64,000 nt of DNA, taken from contig CP060237.1 in NCBI GenBank assembly GCA_023898745.1, forward strand, positions 496,001 to 560,000, written 5' to 3'. Positions 41,884-51,314 of the stretch are shown piece by piece; the first letter of the stretch is position 1, and the number at the start of each line of letters is the position of its first letter. The notes beneath the pieces are model-generated. The model did not search any database. It had not been told where the DNA came from and worked only from the letters and a program-made list of their open reading frames with translations. The translations under genes were made by a program, and so were the position numbers. Source of the stretch: Alphaproteobacteria bacterium (GTDB taxonomy: Bacteria; Pseudomonadota; Alphaproteobacteria; G02398745; G023898745).

Positions 41884-42738
41884 ATGATCAAAAAAGAGAT
41901 GCTCAAGAAAATTTTCGCGCCAGTAGAATATGGCTCCGTCAAAGTTGTTACACCAGAAAAAGAGGAGTTTGCATTTAAAGGAAAAAAGGAAGGTGTAAAT
42001 GTAACTCTTTCTGTGAATGAATGGAAAGCCTTAGATGCTGTTGCCCTGCAGCATGACTCAGGTTTTTTTGAAGCTTATGCAGAAAATATGTGGGATACAG
42101 ACAGTTTAGAGAATCTATGTGAGTTTGTGTTTCAAAATGAAAAAGCTTTTCAAAAAGTTGATATTGGTGTTGTGGAAGGTGTTTTATTTTGGGCACAAAG
42201 TTCTAGGGTGAAGTTTCAACCAAAAAAACCTTTATCAGATTATGAGTTGGATTTAAAACATTCACTTGATGATCATCCTGAAGAGAGAATCTTGCTTTTA
42301 GGTAAAAACAATAAACATTTAAGTCATTTATCCCATGTAACAGTATTCCAACATGGTGTCGAATATGAGCCGTTTGATCGAATTATTGTGTATGATCCAT
42401 TTTTCTATGTGAAAAGCCCAGATGTGTTTTTGAAAGTTATGAACGGATTCTTGCGAAAAGGCGGTAGGATGTTTTGGAGGACATTTGTATTTCAAGAAAA
42501 AATTTTAACACAAGGGCAGTTTTTATCTAAACTAGTATTTCCTGGATATTGGGCGCCTACAGACAAAGAGTTGCGCAAAAAAATAGAGACATATTTTACA
42601 ATTGAAAATGAAAAAGATGTTGATTATCCAAAAATTGACAGAAATGAGCGTTTGTTTAAAATTTTTAACGCAATTATCATCGCACTTACCAAGACAAATA
42701 AGTTAGATTATAAAGAATTTGAACTCTCTCCTAAGTGA
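41884..42738 (+). CDS. Degenerate cyclopropane-fatty-acid synthase-like protein
   Basis: About 284 residues. The N-terminal part matches the lipid-binding domain of CFA synthases (GSVKVVTPEKEEFAFKG, LQHDSGFFEAYAENMWDTDSLENLCEF; usual G.GE.Y..G.WD..DL..L). The C-terminal part looks like a methyltransferase fold (ILLLGKNNKHLSHL, FDRIIVYDPFFYV, GFLRKGGRMFWRTF), but the usual SAM-binding G.GWG is absent and the protein is about 100 residues short. The ATG at 41884 is preferred over the TTG at 41878. It may be an inactive or altered enzyme. Confidence 0.55.
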   Translation: MIKKEMLKKIFAPVEYGSVKVVTPEKEEFAFKGKKEGVNVTLSVNEWKALDAVALQHDSGFFEAYAENMWDTDSLENLCEFVFQNEKAFQKVDIGVVEGVLFWAQSSRVKFQPKKPLSDYELDLKHSLDDHPEERILLLGKNNKHLSHLSHVTVFQHGVEYEPFDRIIVYDPFFYVKSPDVFLKVMNGFLRKGGRMFWRTFVFQEKILTQGQFLSKLVFPGYWAPTDKELRKKIETYFTIENEKDVDYPKIDRNERLFKIFNAIIIALTKTNKLDYKEFELSPK

Positions 42739-42744
42739 TGCGAG

Positions 42745-42828
42745 CGTCATCTTGAGCGAACGTAGTGAGCGAAGGATCTTTCTGAGATAAATTCGAGAAG
42801 GTCCTTCGGCTGAGCTTCAGGATGATGG
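42745..42828. repeat. Family B element
   Basis: CGTCATCTTGAGCG...TTCAGGATGATGG, lightly mutated. Confidence 0.85.
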
Positions 42829-42901
42829 TGAGCCTACGTTAGGTGACGTTCGGCTTTCAACTGTGCTAAAATACCCTAGTTACAGCAAAACAGGATAAGC
42901 C

Positions 42902-43375
42902 ATGGAGCAACCAAAACAACCACATTTCAACGTTATTGGGCAGTATATAAAAGACCTTTCTTTTGAAAATCTAGCCGCAAAAAAAGTACTTGACCCAAAA
43001 AAAGAGCCAATTGTAGAAGTGAATGCAGACGTAGATTACAGCAAGTTCGACAGCATGCCAAATGTCCCGGAGAATACATACGAAGTGGTGTTGAGCTTAA
43101 CAGCGACAATGAAGGTAGGAGATAATCCATTGTTTATCGCAGAAGCGAAATATGCTGGCATTGTGCAGTTTGATCAAGAGCCAACAGAAGAGCAGTTAGA
43201 ACCAATTGCCTACATTGAAATTCCTTATTACCTGTTCTTTGAAACGCGTAACTTGGTGGCAAGCTTAGCAAATCAATCTGGATTTGGGCCAATTGTATTG
43301 CGTCCAGTAGACTTTTCAGAGATCTATCTTAAGAAAAGTAAGCATGCAGACAAATTGAAAGAAAAAATTCAGTGA
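42902..43375 (+). CDS. secB: Protein-export chaperone SecB
   Basis: SecB keeps precursors unfolded and passes them to SecA. The 157-residue product shows IGQYIKDLSFENLAAKKVL, YEVVLSLTATMKVGDNPLFIAEAKYAGIVQF and the late FFETRNLVASLANQSGFGPIVLRPVDFSEIY, all family hallmarks, with normal length. It means the Sec route with SecB is present, which matters for the short-start proteins. Stop overlaps the metG GTG by four bases. Confidence 0.95.
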   Translation: MEQPKQPHFNVIGQYIKDLSFENLAAKKVLDPKKEPIVEVNADVDYSKFDSMPNVPENTYEVVLSLTATMKVGDNPLFIAEAKYAGIVQFDQEPTEEQLEPIAYIEIPYYLFFETRNLVASLANQSGFGPIVLRPVDFSEIYLKKSKHADKLKEKIQ

Positions 43376-45051
43376 CACTCAAAAAGCGCTACTTAATCAC
43401 AAGCGCACTTCCCTACATTAATGGAATTAAGCATCTTGGTAATCTTATTGGTTCTATGTTGCCAGCGGATGTCTATGCAAGATTTTTAAGGCAATCAGGT
43501 GAAGAAGTGTTATTTGTGTGCGGAACAGATGAGCACGGGACACCTGCAGAAATTGCTGCAGATGAAGCAGGAAAAGATATCGAAACATATTGTAAGGATA
43601 TGTATGAAACGCAAAAATCTATATATGAAAAGTTTCAACTCAGTTTTGATACGTTTGGACGTTCCTCAGATGAAAAGAATCACATCTTAACACGAGAGAT
43701 TTTTCTCGCGTTGCAAAAAAATGGTTTGATCGAAGAAAAAGATATTCAGCAATATTACAGTAAAAAAGATGGTCGTTTTTTGCCTGATCGTTATGTGATG
43801 GGTGAATGTCCAAAGTGTGGTTTTCAAAAGGCGAGAGGAGATCAATGCGACGGGTGTGGCTCTTTATTAGATCCAACAGATTTGATCCATCCATATTCTT
43901 CGATCAGTCTAGATAAAGATTTAGAACTCAGATCTTCTAAGCACTTTTTTGTTAAGTTGGAAGAAATGCAAGATAAGGTTGAGAAGTTTGTTGAGGATCG
44001 TCCTCAATGGAATGCGATGACCAAGGGTATTGCCAAAAAATGGCTTAAAGAAGGTCTGCGTAACCGTTGTATTTCTCGTGATCTCAAATGGGGCATTCCT
44101 ATTCCAGGACATGAAGATAAAGTATTTTATGTTTGGTTTGATGCGCCAAATGCTTATATTGCTATGACAGATGATGTTGAGATGTGGTGGAAGGATGGTA
44201 ACGTCACCTACACACAATTTATGGCCAAGGATAACGTGCCATTTCATGCAGTTTTCTGGCCAGGGGTATTAATGGGCGCAAATCAAAACTGGCATTTGGT
44301 GGATCAACTCAAGTCGTTTGGTTGGCTCAATTATGACGGTGGGAAGTTTTCAACCAGCGGTAAACGAGGTGTATTTTTGGATCAAGCCTTAGCGCTGTAT
44401 CCATCTGATTATTGGCGCTATTATTTGTTAGCAAATATTCCAGAAACTGATGATGCAAACTTTTCTTTTGCGCATTTTGCAGAGATTGTAAATAAGGACT
44501 TAGCGGATGTATTGGGGAATTTGATTAATCGGGTAGGAACTCTTGTTCATAAATATTTTGATGGGCGTATTCCAGTTCACCGTCATCCTGATCTTACATC
44601 TCGTCATCCTGAGGCGCAGCCGAAGGATCTGCCTGAGACAGGCTCCGAAGGATCCTTTGCTACGTTCAGGCTGCTGGCGCAAGATTATAAGTCGGCTTTA
44701 AAGAATTTACAATTCCGTCAGGCTATGCAAACTTTGCGTAAACTCTGGAATTTTGGCAATGAATTTATTGCAAAAAATGAACCATGGGCACTTATGAAGT
44801 CTGATCCTCAAAAAGGAGAAGCGGTACTGAGTCAGGCTTTGTATATGATTTATCAATATGCCATTTTATCTAAGCCTATTATCCCAGATACATCTAATCG
44901 CATTATGGAAATGTTAGGACTACCTTTAGAATTTGATTTTGATCAAGAGTTAACCATCGAAAACTGGAATATCCAAAAGCCTGAACCCCTGTTTAAAAAG
45001 GTTTCTGATGAGGATGTAGAAAAACACGCTCAGTTTTTTTCTGGTCTTTAG
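43372..45051 (+). CDS. metG: Methionyl-tRNA synthetase with an inserted palindrome
   Basis: Charges tRNA-Met. The 559-residue product starts at GTG inside secB. Class I motifs are HLGN (residues 21-24, in ALPYINGIKHLGN) and KFSTSGK (about 323). The zinc knuckle is CPKC...CDGC (about 146-163). It lacks the C-terminal tRNA-binding domain of E. coli MetG, ending HAQFFSGL. A family B element plus a 21-base partial copy (44581-44679) adds about 33 codons in frame (about residues 404-436), in the anticodon-binding helical domain. Confidence 0.96.
   Translation: MTLKKRYLITSALPYINGIKHLGNLIGSMLPADVYARFLRQSGEEVLFVCGTDEHGTPAEIAADEAGKDIETYCKDMYETQKSIYEKFQLSFDTFGRSSDEKNHILTREIFLALQKNGLIEEKDIQQYYSKKDGRFLPDRYVMGECPKCGFQKARGDQCDGCGSLLDPTDLIHPYSSISLDKDLELRSSKHFFVKLEEMQDKVEKFVEDRPQWNAMTKGIAKKWLKEGLRNRCISRDLKWGIPIPGHEDKVFYVWFDAPNAYIAMTDDVEMWWKDGNVTYTQFMAKDNVPFHAVFWPGVLMGANQNWHLVDQLKSFGWLNYDGGKFSTSGKRGVFLDQALALYPSDYWRYYLLANIPETDDANFSFAHFAEIVNKDLADVLGNLINRVGTLVHKYFDGRIPVHRHPDLTSRHPEAQPKDLPETGSEGSFATFRLLAQDYKSALKNLQFRQAMQTLRKLWNFGNEFIAKNEPWALMKSDPQKGEAVLSQALYMIYQYAILSKPIIPDTSNRIMEMLGLPLEFDFDQELTIENWNIQKPEPLFKKVSDEDVEKHAQFFSGL
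44581..44679. repeat. Family B element with a partial left duplicate, in frame in metG
   Basis: CGTCATCCTGATC at 44581 is followed by a second start CGTCATCCTGAGGCG at 44602 and a right end TTCAGGCTGCTGGCG. The frame stays open. Confidence 0.9.
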
Positions 45052-45102
45052 TTTTTTGAAACTTTTTTCACTGTTAAATACAAAAAACCTTATTAAATAA
45101 AC

Positions 45103-45753
45103 GTGTTTTTTCTTTTTGCGCAACTATCATTCAATCAACTCAAAACAGGTGATGTTATTTTGTTTGGCGATCATAGGTTTGCGCTAAAAGATAAATACAC
45201 TTCAACAAGTGATTTTTTTACGCATTTTGTTCAAGAAATGCTGTGGAGTGTTTTGATCTATATTTATGCACATCCTTTTTATCATGTTGGTATGATCGTG
45301 GATCGGAGTGATATTCCTTCTGAAATAAAATTACCCAAAGAGTATATACATGAGAAAAAATTCATTCTAGAAACTCGGTTTGGTCAAGGAATTCGTTTCA
45401 ATCCTTTGTCTAAAAGGCTAGGAGATAGACCTGAGCGCATTGTGGTGCGGCAACTTTCTCCCGTGCTTACACGTGTGCAAAAAACCAAATTCCAAAAAGC
45501 TCTTGTAAAGTTTTATGATACACCTTTTGAAAACAGTTTTTGGAAGTTTCTGAAAGATTATTTTTTTCCGCGAAAAAAACCAAATTTGGAACATATGTAT
45601 TGCTGTGAAATTGTGGCAGAAGTCTTAAAGTCTTCAGGTATTTTGGATGAAAATCTATATTCCAGTAGTTTAAAGCCAGATCATTTTGCTGCGAAAGCAT
45701 CTATGCCGTTTATTAAGCCGTTTGGTTTGTTGCATGAAGTCCGTTTGAAGTGA
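45103..45753 (+). CDS. Predicted exported permuted papain-like (YiiX/NlpC-P60 superfamily) protein
   Basis: The 216-residue product starts at GTG: MFFLFAQLSFNQLKTGDVILF. The family pattern is clear: GDVILFGDHRFA, the catalytic His in YHVGMIVD (about residue 61), ILETRFGQGIRFNPLSKR, and the catalytic Cys in MYCCEIVAEVL (about 167) followed by SLKPDHFA. The order His before Cys marks the permuted YiiX type, putative thiol hydrolases of the cell envelope or of lipids. The short hydrophobic start is in the place of a normal signal peptide. Confidence 0.8.
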   Translation: MFFLFAQLSFNQLKTGDVILFGDHRFALKDKYTSTSDFFTHFVQEMLWSVLIYIYAHPFYHVGMIVDRSDIPSEIKLPKEYIHEKKFILETRFGQGIRFNPLSKRLGDRPERIVVRQLSPVLTRVQKTKFQKALVKFYDTPFENSFWKFLKDYFFPRKKPNLEHMYCCEIVAEVLKSSGILDENLYSSSLKPDHFAAKASMPFIKPFGLLHEVRLK

Positions 45754-45761
45754 TGCAGCAG

Positions 45762-45835
45762 CGTCATCACGAGGAGCGCAGCGACGTGGTGATCCATGGA
45801 TGGTCACATCCGCCTATGGCGGATTCGCCATGACG
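45762..45835. repeat. Family A element
   Basis: CGTCATCACGAGGAGCG...CGCCATGACG, complete, 5 bases beyond the prfB stop. Confidence 0.9.
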
Positions 45836-45840
45836 ACTTC

Positions 45841-46948
45841 TTACTCATTCTCTTTGACTAACGCAGCTTCCAAAAAGTCATCAATCTCACCATCCAAAAC
45901 GGCACTTGGATTTGTTTTTTCAACGCCCGTGCGCAAATCTTTTACCAACTGATATGGATGTAACACATAAGAACGAATTTGACTCCCCCAGCCAATTTCT
46001 TTTTTTACAGAGGCTTTTTCATTAACAGCTTCTTTTTTCTTTCGTAGCTCGTATTCATATAAGCGTGATTTTAGCATCTTCATGGCAAATTCTTTGTTTT
46101 TATGTTGTGAGCGTCCGTTTTGACACTGTGCCACAATGCCTGTTGGAATATGCGTTACACGCACAGCACTATCTGTTGTATTGACGTGTTGTCCACCCGC
46201 ACCAGATGATCTATAAGTATCAATACGTAAATCCTTTTCTTCGATTTGAATATCAATAGAGTCATCAATTTCTGGATAAACCCAAACAGATGCAAAACTT
46301 GTGTGACGCTTAGCATTTGCATCAAAAGGAGAAATGCGGACGAGACGATGCACCCCAGCTTCTGTTTTGAGCCAACCATATGCTTTTTCTCCAATGATTT
46401 TAATTGTGGCAGATTTAATGCCCGCTTCTTCACCAGCACTTTCTGCGAGATACTCAACTTGATACCCTCGTTTATTAGCAAAGCGTGTGTACATACGCAA
46501 TAGCATAGAAGCCCAGTCTTGCGCTTCGGTTCCACCTGCGCCTGAATTAATTTCGACAAAGGCGCTATTTTGATCTTCTGGCTCCTTTAGAAGTGATTTT
46601 ACATGGAGCTTATCAATTTCTTCTTTTAAGGCTTCTAGTTGCATAAAGACCATACCAATGATTTCTTCATCATTTTCATCAACGGCTATTTTTAACAAAT
46701 CTTTTAATTCTTCAACAGAAATCTCAATAGCTTCAACTTCTGATAACGTGTCACCTAAAGTTTCACGTTCTTTTAAAAGGGTTCGCGCCTTTTCCTGGTC
46801 ATCCCAAAGATTAGGTTGTGCAACAATTTCTTCAAGTTCTTGTAGACGCGCTTTTGACTTCTCTTTGTCAAAGACACCTCCAAATGATGTCTAATTTCTC
46901 AGTGATTTCTGTGAGGTTTTGCTCGAATAAGTGTGCATCGTAAATCAT
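45841..46948 (-). CDS. prfB: Peptide chain release factor 2, made by +1 programmed frameshift
   Basis: RF2 reads UGA and UAA stop codons. The first frame starts at the ATG 46948 after GGAG (MIYDAHLFEQNL...) and stops at an in-frame TGA at codon 27 (46870-46868). Skipping one T joins it to the second frame from 46869, giving join(46948..46871, 46869..45841) and 368 residues, normal for RF2. The RF2 tripeptide SPF is in VRISPFDANAKRH and the GGQ motif is in SGAGGQHVNTTDS. Cellular RF2 levels should regulate the frameshift. Confidence 0.96.
46867..46881 (-). promoter_or_regulatory. prfB programmed frameshift signal
   Basis: On the minus strand GGAGGTGTCTTTGAC contains a strong internal Shine-Dalgarno (GGAGG), then CTT TGA C, the same slippery Leu codon, UGA and following C as in E. 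coli prfB. Confidence 0.95.
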
Positions 46949-47017
46949 AATTTTCTCCTTCGTTGTTTATCAGTCATTATTGTTGCTGAATTTAAGGTAT
47001 TGTGCAAGTTTCTTGCG

Positions 47018-47085
47018 CGTCATGGCGAGCGAAGCGTGGCTATTTATTATGGATCACCACGCAGCTCAGCTCTCCTCGTGACGAC
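47018..47085. repeat. Family A element, inverted orientation
   Basis: CGTCATGGCGAGCG...CTCGTGACGACG, complete. Confidence 0.88.
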
Positions 47086-47152
47086 GATTACCGTTTACTC
47101 GCTTCACACAAATTCGCTATAATTTGACATACATTCAAGTACAAATCATATA

Positions 47153-49000
47153 GTGGACTGCTTTTTTGAAATTTACTCCGAAGAGATTCCTGCTAAGATG
47201 CAGCCAGAGGCAAAAGAGCAGCTTAAAAATTTTCTTGAAAAGTTTTTGATTGATATTGAGCATGAGTCAATTGAAACTTTTGTGACGCCTCAACGTTTAG
47301 TTGCACATATAACAGGACTTGCTGCGCAAACCAAAGAAAAAGTTGAAATGGTTCGTGGGCCTAAAATTACACTTCCTGAAGATATTGTAGAAAAATTTTG
47401 CAAAAGTCACGGTGTGACAAAAGACCAACTTACACAACAAGATAATTATTTTTATGTATCACAAACCACGCCTTCAAAAAAAGCAGATGAAGTTATTTCA
47501 CAGGCTATACACACAGTTTTAACAACATTTCACTGGCCTAAAACAATGCGTTGGCCGCAAGCTAAAATTAAATGGGTGAGACCTATAAGATCTATCATGG
47601 TTGTGTTGGATCAAAAGCCACTTATTTTTGACGTGGATATTGTTGGGTTAAAAACGACAGATCACACAACAGGGCATCGTTTTTTATCTCCTCAAAAAAT
47701 TCAACCAAAAACCTTTGCAGAATATGTAAAGCTTTTAAAAGAAAATAAAGTTATTTTGAATGATTTAGAAAGACAAAAGATCATTGAAGATAATTTGCAA
47801 GGCGCAGTTCCAGATAAAGATTTGCTTATTGAAAATGCAGGTTTGGCAGAATTTCCTGTTGTAAAAAAAGGTGCAATTTCTGATGAGTTTATGAAATTGC
47901 CAAAGGCTGTGTTGAGAACTGTTATGAAAGTGCATCAAAAGTACTTTTTCTTTGAAGATGCGCCACACTTTGCGGCTGTATGTAATGTGTTAGAAAATAG
48001 CGTGATTAAAGGTTATGAGCGCGTACTAAGAGCGCGTTTAAGTGATGCGCGTTTCTTTTATCTCGAAGATCTAAAAGTTCCATTAAAAGATCATGATTTA
48101 TCAAGGATTGTTTTTTACAAAGGTATTGGAACTATCAAAGATAAAATTAGTCGTATGAGTAATATTTTAAGAGGGTCGGAAGAAGGAAAAGTTTTGCGTT
48201 TGTGCAAAAAAGATTTGATGACACAAATGGTGAGTGAATTTCCTGAACTGCATGGTATTATGGGAAGTATTTATGCAAAAGCGCAAAAAGAAAAAGATGT
48301 TATATGTGAGGCAATAGAAGATCATTTGCGCTTACAGCCCCAAACAGAGCTTGGCGCGAAAGTTGCTTTAGTGGATCGTTTAGATAGTTTGGTTGGCTTA
48401 ATCGGATCAGGTGTGAAGATTTCAGGTTCGAAAGACCCTTATGGATTGCGTCGCCATGCGTTAACCATCATTCGTATTTACGAAAAATTCCCTGATTTTG
48501 AGCCATTGGAAGTTTTAATTTCAAAGGTGTTGAAACAATATAAAACATTGCCCTCAGATACAGCTCAAATTGTAGAGCAGTTTATTTATTCTCGTTTCAA
48601 GATTTATTATCAAGAAGATGCTGCATATGTTCAGGTGGCAATATCAAAGTATCCATTACACCAATTGCGCAAAGCATCTCAAGATATTAAAGAGTTTGTG
48701 CATACCAAAGAGGGTGAAGAGTTTTTAAAAGGGTTTAAACGTTTGCTTGGTTTGGTAAATGTAAACAAAACGACAGGAGAGATTTTGCCTCTTCACGAGT
48801 CTGAGATATTTCTTAATGCGAAATTATCAAAGGCACTCACATTTTCAGATTTAAAAAGCATTGCCCCTCATTTAACAAAATTTTTTAATGAAATTACAGT
48901 GAATGAAGGCGCCCCTCATATTGTGCAATCAAGACAAAATTTGTTGTTTGCATTAAAGCAAAGTATTGAAGTATTGGGTGATTTTTCTAAGATTGTGTAA
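47153..49000 (+). CDS. glyS: Glycyl-tRNA synthetase beta subunit
   Basis: Beta subunit of the bacterial alpha2beta2 GlyRS. It starts at GTG: MDCFFEIYSEEIPAKMQ matches the conserved LlxEI.tEElPa start. Further marks are RWPQAKIKWVRPIRSIMVVL, GHRFLSP, MKVHQKYFFFED, FPELHGIMGSIYA and DPYGLRRHALTIIRI. It has 615 residues, shorter than the usual 690, mainly through smaller internal loops and C-terminus. The alpha gene glyQ, normally directly upstream, is not here; a family A repeat and prfB are. Confidence 0.95.
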   Translation: MDCFFEIYSEEIPAKMQPEAKEQLKNFLEKFLIDIEHESIETFVTPQRLVAHITGLAAQTKEKVEMVRGPKITLPEDIVEKFCKSHGVTKDQLTQQDNYFYVSQTTPSKKADEVISQAIHTVLTTFHWPKTMRWPQAKIKWVRPIRSIMVVLDQKPLIFDVDIVGLKTTDHTTGHRFLSPQKIQPKTFAEYVKLLKENKVILNDLERQKIIEDNLQGAVPDKDLLIENAGLAEFPVVKKGAISDEFMKLPKAVLRTVMKVHQKYFFFEDAPHFAAVCNVLENSVIKGYERVLRARLSDARFFYLEDLKVPLKDHDLSRIVFYKGIGTIKDKISRMSNILRGSEEGKVLRLCKKDLMTQMVSEFPELHGIMGSIYAKAQKEKDVICEAIEDHLRLQPQTELGAKVALVDRLDSLVGLIGSGVKISGSKDPYGLRRHALTIIRIYEKFPDFEPLEVLISKVLKQYKTLPSDTAQIVEQFIYSRFKIYYQEDAAYVQVAISKYPLHQLRKASQDIKEFVHTKEGEEFLKGFKRLLGLVNVNKTTGEILPLHESEIFLNAKLSKALTFSDLKSIAPHLTKFFNEITVNEGAPHIVQSRQNLLFALKQSIEVLGDFSKIV

Positions 49001-49015
49001 GTATTACGTAAGGAG

Positions 49016-49082
49016 CGTCATCACGAGGAGCGCAGCGACGTGGTGATCCATAATGGATGGCCACGCTGCGCTCGCCATGACG
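49016..49082. repeat. Family A element
   Basis: CGTCATCACGAGGAGCG...CGCCATGACGG, one of the least degraded copies. Confidence 0.92.
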
Positions 49083-49159
49083 GAGATCAATGCATGCTTC
49101 TTGATTTTTAACCAAAACTCTGACTTAAACTAAATCAAAGCGCCTAACAAAATAACCCT

Positions 49160-50305
49160 ATGCTCAAAGGTATGAGAAATTTTTTTAGCGCTTATGGCAA
49201 TGCGATTTTGCGATATTATGATCATGCGCTTTATATGTTTTTTGCGCATGAGCTTGGAGTTCACTTTTTCCAAAATGATCAAAGTTTATATGTAAAAATA
49301 TTTTTGGTTTATGCATTAGGTTACTTTATAAAGCCTTTGGGCGGTATAATTCTTGGCTATATTGCAGATCGCTATTATGGTCGCAAAACAACGCTGAATA
49401 TTGCCTTATGTGGTGTGGCATTTTCAACGTTTTGCATTGGAATATTGCCATCTTATGAAACTATAGGCATCACGTCATCAATTCTACTTATCATGTTTCG
49501 GTTGATTCAAGGCATTTTTATGGGCAGTTCTGTAGGTATGGTTTATGTTTACGAGAGCGCGACAAAGTATAAAAATTTTTCCAACAGTATTTTTTGTTTG
49601 TCGTATTCGATTGGAATTTTTCTTGCCTCATTATCGTCAGATTTCTTGTATTGGCGGGTTCCGTTTTTGTTGCAATCTTGTGGAGCAATCCTGTTGTTTT
49701 TTTATAGTTTAAACACCAAAGAAACTTTTATCCCTAAAGAATGCAAAGTCAGCGCTAAGCCAAATAAAAGAGCGGTTTTAAAGGCATTTCTTATTTCAGG
49801 CAGTTTAAGCGGGTTATACAAATTTTTCTTTGTATTTATGTGCGCTTATTTGCTACAAAAAAATTGCGCATTCATATGGAAGTGCAAAATAAGCACAGCA
49901 TTGCTTCTCATGAGCATGGTTGTAACACCTTTGATAGGGTGGATTATAGATCGCGTTAAGCATGAAAAACGCATCATGATAGCTCTTTATGTAGTTTTAC
50001 TCAGCTTGTTATCTGTCTACGTTTATAACCCTCTAAACCTAAGTATTCTTGTTATTATCAGTATTATTATTTTTGCTCTTGAGCTGATGGGCGCACCTCT
50101 TATCAATACATTTTTTACAAGAGCAAATCGCTGTTTAGGTACATCAACAGCTTACTCCTTTGCATCTTTAGCATTTTCAAGTTCAGTTCCTTTAATAAGC
50201 CTTGGATTAGAGAAATTTACAGGAAATGAAAAGGGTGTATTTATATACCCTGTTATTGTTTGTCTGTTAGGACTGATTGGGATTCTGCTTCCAACGTCCT
50301 CATAA
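49160..50305 (+). CDS. Major facilitator transporter, metabolite:H+ symporter (ProP/MHS) type
   Basis: 381 residues, about 11-12 membrane helices. The N-terminal part (GNAILRYYDHALYMFFAHELG) and the loop GGIILGYIADRYYGRKTTL with RLIQGIFMGSSVGMVYVYE fit the MHS family, whose members take up proline/betaine, citrate or other metabolites with protons. Rickettsiales carry many such paralogues. The protein is about 50 residues shorter than ProP, with a reduced central loop. The substrate cannot be told. Confidence 0.82.
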   Translation: MLKGMRNFFSAYGNAILRYYDHALYMFFAHELGVHFFQNDQSLYVKIFLVYALGYFIKPLGGIILGYIADRYYGRKTTLNIALCGVAFSTFCIGILPSYETIGITSSILLIMFRLIQGIFMGSSVGMVYVYESATKYKNFSNSIFCLSYSIGIFLASLSSDFLYWRVPFLLQSCGAILLFFYSLNTKETFIPKECKVSAKPNKRAVLKAFLISGSLSGLYKFFFVFMCAYLLQKNCAFIWKCKISTALLLMSMVVTPLIGWIIDRVKHEKRIMIALYVVLLSLLSVYVYNPLNLSILVIISIIIFALELMGAPLINTFFTRANRCLGTSTAYSFASLAFSSSVPLISLGLEKFTGNEKGVFIYPVIVCLLGLIGILLPTSS

Positions 50306-50334
50306 AGTGTCAAAGTAAATTTACTTAACGTAGT

Positions 50335-51300
50335 TTATTGTCCAGAAGGTGTGTGAAAGCAATTCAAAAAACTTTCCCACATAGAAGGTGTGGGTTTTGG
50401 ATTGAACGACCTGAGTGTTTGTAAATCTATTTTTTTACCATAATTCGTTGAAAAATAGTGGCAAAAAAGATTTTCTTTATCTTCCGCTGCACTCAATTCT
50501 TCTAATAAATCTGTTGTGAATTCTTCAGAGACCTCAAAGCACCGCTCGCCCCAAACCTTAAGATGTCCTATGATAATTCCATTGTTGTATCCGCGGGTGA
50601 TTCCAGGCTCTGCAGTTAAATAACGTATTAATGTCTTATTGCTTTTTTTACAACCTTTGTTGTTTCTTTCAACCAAAATTTCTAACATTGTTTTATGAAG
50701 CTGAAAATACGCTTCTTGATTTTCTAGCGCTAATCCTAAAAAAATAAATATTTTTTGTAAATCAATCGGATATATTGTTCTGTGAAAATGGTAATCATAT
50801 TTTTTCCCAAACAATAAAGCATTAAGGCACGCTTCAATTTTTCCATAAGGTGCTAAACTTTCTCTTTGAGAAAGTGCAAAATGTTGTAGTGCGTTTTCTG
50901 CAGCATAAAACATTAATCGACCATCTAAAAATAAAGAAAATCCCTCCTTTATTAGTACGTCTTGCGTGATTTTAAATGGCTGTCCTAATTCTTGCGCATC
51001 CCATATATGACGGGAAATTTTTTGACTAAACTCTTGATGCGCTGCAACTTCTTCAGCATTTTTTAAAGGTCTATTGACTGTTTTAGAGACTGTAGTTTGA
51101 GGGCATCGATAATCGCGATTAGACCCATATAGGTTTTCTCTTTGTCTTTTTTCTTGAATTTTCTCTCCAATTTTGGTTTGAGAGATTGGCAAATTATTAT
51201 GACAAAATCTTATGATTGCAACTTCTTCAGGGGTGACAATATTATACTCTCCCGTACTTGTATGGAGTGGTTCTGTGGCAAAAAGAATATTAAACATCAT
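50335..51300 (-). CDS. Predicted exported protein of unknown function
   Basis: 321 residues from the ATG pair at 51300 (MMFNILFATEPLHTSTGE), preceded by AAGGAGAA. An upstream in-frame start would lie in the preceding gene. The N-terminus is the short hydrophobic type. The rest is mainly helical, with the segments EVAIIRFCHNNLPISQTKIGEKIQ (DNA-binding-like only in outline), AENALQHFALSQRESLAPYGK and a Trp/Phe-rich end (SMWESFLNCFHTPSGQ). No family recognised. It follows the 51606 gene and its extension by 14 bases, so the two are probably cotranscribed. Confidence 0.7.
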   Translation of the reverse strand: MMFNILFATEPLHTSTGEYNIVTPEEVAIIRFCHNNLPISQTKIGEKIQEKRQRENLYGSNRDYRCPQTTVSKTVNRPLKNAEEVAAHQEFSQKISRHIWDAQELGQPFKITQDVLIKEGFSLFLDGRLMFYAAENALQHFALSQRESLAPYGKIEACLNALLFGKKYDYHFHRTIYPIDLQKIFIFLGLALENQEAYFQLHKTMLEILVERNNKGCKKSNKTLIRYLTAEPGITRGYNNGIIIGHLKVWGERCFEVSEEFTTDLLEELSAAEDKENLFCHYFSTNYGKKIDLQTLRSFNPKPTPSMWESFLNCFHTPSGQ

Positions 51301-51314
51301 ACAATTTCTCCTTC

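Noticed and set aside
45841..46698. A shorter 285-residue RF2 starting at an internal ATG
   Set aside because: The upstream frame with the UGA frameshift site gives a full-length RF2 with the conserved N-terminal domain.
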